DNA from: Chitinophagia bacterium
GTDB taxonomy: Bacteria > Bacteroidota > Bacteroidia > Chitinophagales > Chitinophagaceae
Assembly (NCBI GenBank): GCA_010021705.1
Contig: RGMU01000073.1
Coordinates: forward strand, 1 to 7,364
Reading direction: 5' to 3'
Length of the DNA stretch: 7,364 nt
Shown: piece by piece, positions 6,836-7,364 of the stretch
Layout: each line of letters begins with the position of its first letter
How positions within the stretch are numbered: the stretch's first letter is position 1
Notes under the pieces: generated by a model
What the model was told of the DNA's origin: nothing
Databases searched by the model: none
Seen by the model: the letters and a program-made list of their open reading frames with translations, nothing else
Translations under genes and position numbers: made by a program

Positions 6836-7364
6836 TTAAAACTGTCCAAGAGCCTTTTTAAGGTCGGCTTCGGCATTAATGATGTCTAATAGGGTGGCGA
6901 AATAGCTGTTTTGGTTTTTAAGTTGCTCTGTTTGTGCTTGGGTTACCTCTAAGTTGCTGCCTACGCCTTCTTTATACTTTTTGCGGGCAAGGTCATATAT
7001 ATCATTAGCAAGGTCTGTATTTTTCTTTAGGCTTTGGAGCAATAGAAAGGCATTTTTGAGCGATGTGCGGGCTTGCACGGCTTGAAAATCAAGCCCTTGC
7101 TGCAAATTGGCAATATTGTTTTTTGTTTTTTCTATATTTAGTTTGGCTTCTTTTACTTGATACATGCGCTGAAATCCTGAAAATACGGGCACAGAAAGCG
7201 TAAGCCCCACCAAAGAGTTACTTTCATAGTTCTTAAATTTGGAAAGCGTGCTAAACTTGTTAGACCCTAAGTTGCTACCCAATGCGCCAAAGGCTACTAA
7301 GGTAGGCAGTGCTGCATATTGGTAGCGTTTAAGGTTATAATCGTTAAGTTTAAGCACCGTTTTA
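6836..7364 (-). CDS. TolC-family outer-membrane efflux protein (partial, N-terminal part off window)
   Basis: This is the C-terminal 175 residues of an outer-membrane factor, which forms the trimeric channel of the tripartite exporter. The frame stays open to the right edge, and the GTG at 7357-7355 is an internal Val codon, not a start, because the preceding codons (Lys, Thr) continue the reading frame and the fragment begins mid-domain. Whole TolC-family proteins are usually about 430-480 residues, so over half is missing. Visible hallmarks of the second repeat are the YQYAALPTL stretch before a loop, the outer-membrane beta-strand GLTLSVPVFSGF, a long amphipathic helix after it, the signature KYKEGVGSNLEVTQAQTEQ, and the closing EADLKKALG. 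The stop (TAA) lies 42 bp before the adaptor start. It is the most upstream visible gene of the operon; the promoter and any regulator are to the right of the window. Confidence 0.92.
   Translation of the reverse strand, partial: KTVLKLNDYNLKRYQYAALPTLVAFGALGSNLGSNKFSTLSKFKNYESNSLVGLTLSVPVFSGFQRMYQVKEAKLNIEKTKNNIANLQQGLDFQAVQARTSLKNAFLLLQSLKKNTDLANDIYDLARKKYKEGVGSNLEVTQAQTEQLKNQNSYFATLLDIINAEADLKKALGQF

Overview
The window looks like chromosomal DNA from a member of the Bacteroidota. Three features support this. The secreted phosphoesterase ends in a type IX secretion (T9SS) type A-like sorting domain with a YPNPA motif. A perfect match to the Bacteroidota -7 promoter element TAnnTTTG lies just upstream of that gene. 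The genes are preceded by A/T-rich leaders rather than Shine-Dalgarno sequences. The exact genus cannot be read from the sequence.

Left part, + strand: a hairpin at 35-57 probably terminates a gene lying off the left edge. It is followed by a secreted calcineurin-type metallophosphoesterase with a purple-acid-phosphatase-like architecture (142-1611). A perfect 11-bp hairpin terminator follows, then a 120-residue four-helix membrane protein of DoxX-like appearance (1671-2033).

Middle: a 190-bp convergent intergenic region (2034-2223). It carries a strong intrinsic terminator for the minus-strand operon and no gene that I can support.

Right part, - strand: a tripartite RND efflux operon read from the right edge leftwards. 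Its order is a TolC-like outer-membrane factor (C-terminal 175 residues only, cut by the window edge), a lipoprotein periplasmic adaptor (5693-6793), and a 1142-residue inner-membrane RND pump (2224-5652). The spacers are 42 and 40 bp. The three products should assemble into one envelope-spanning, proton-driven exporter. The substrate cannot be inferred from the sequence, and the operon promoter and any regulator lie outside the window.

I found no mobile element, CRISPR array, RNA gene or clearly new system. The points worth a second look are structural. The pump has two extra hydrophobic segments between TM6 and TM7 and an Arg at the usual TM10 Lys position. The adaptor has an extra N-terminal helical segment. 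The phosphoesterase lacks the Tyr iron ligand of true purple acid phosphatases.
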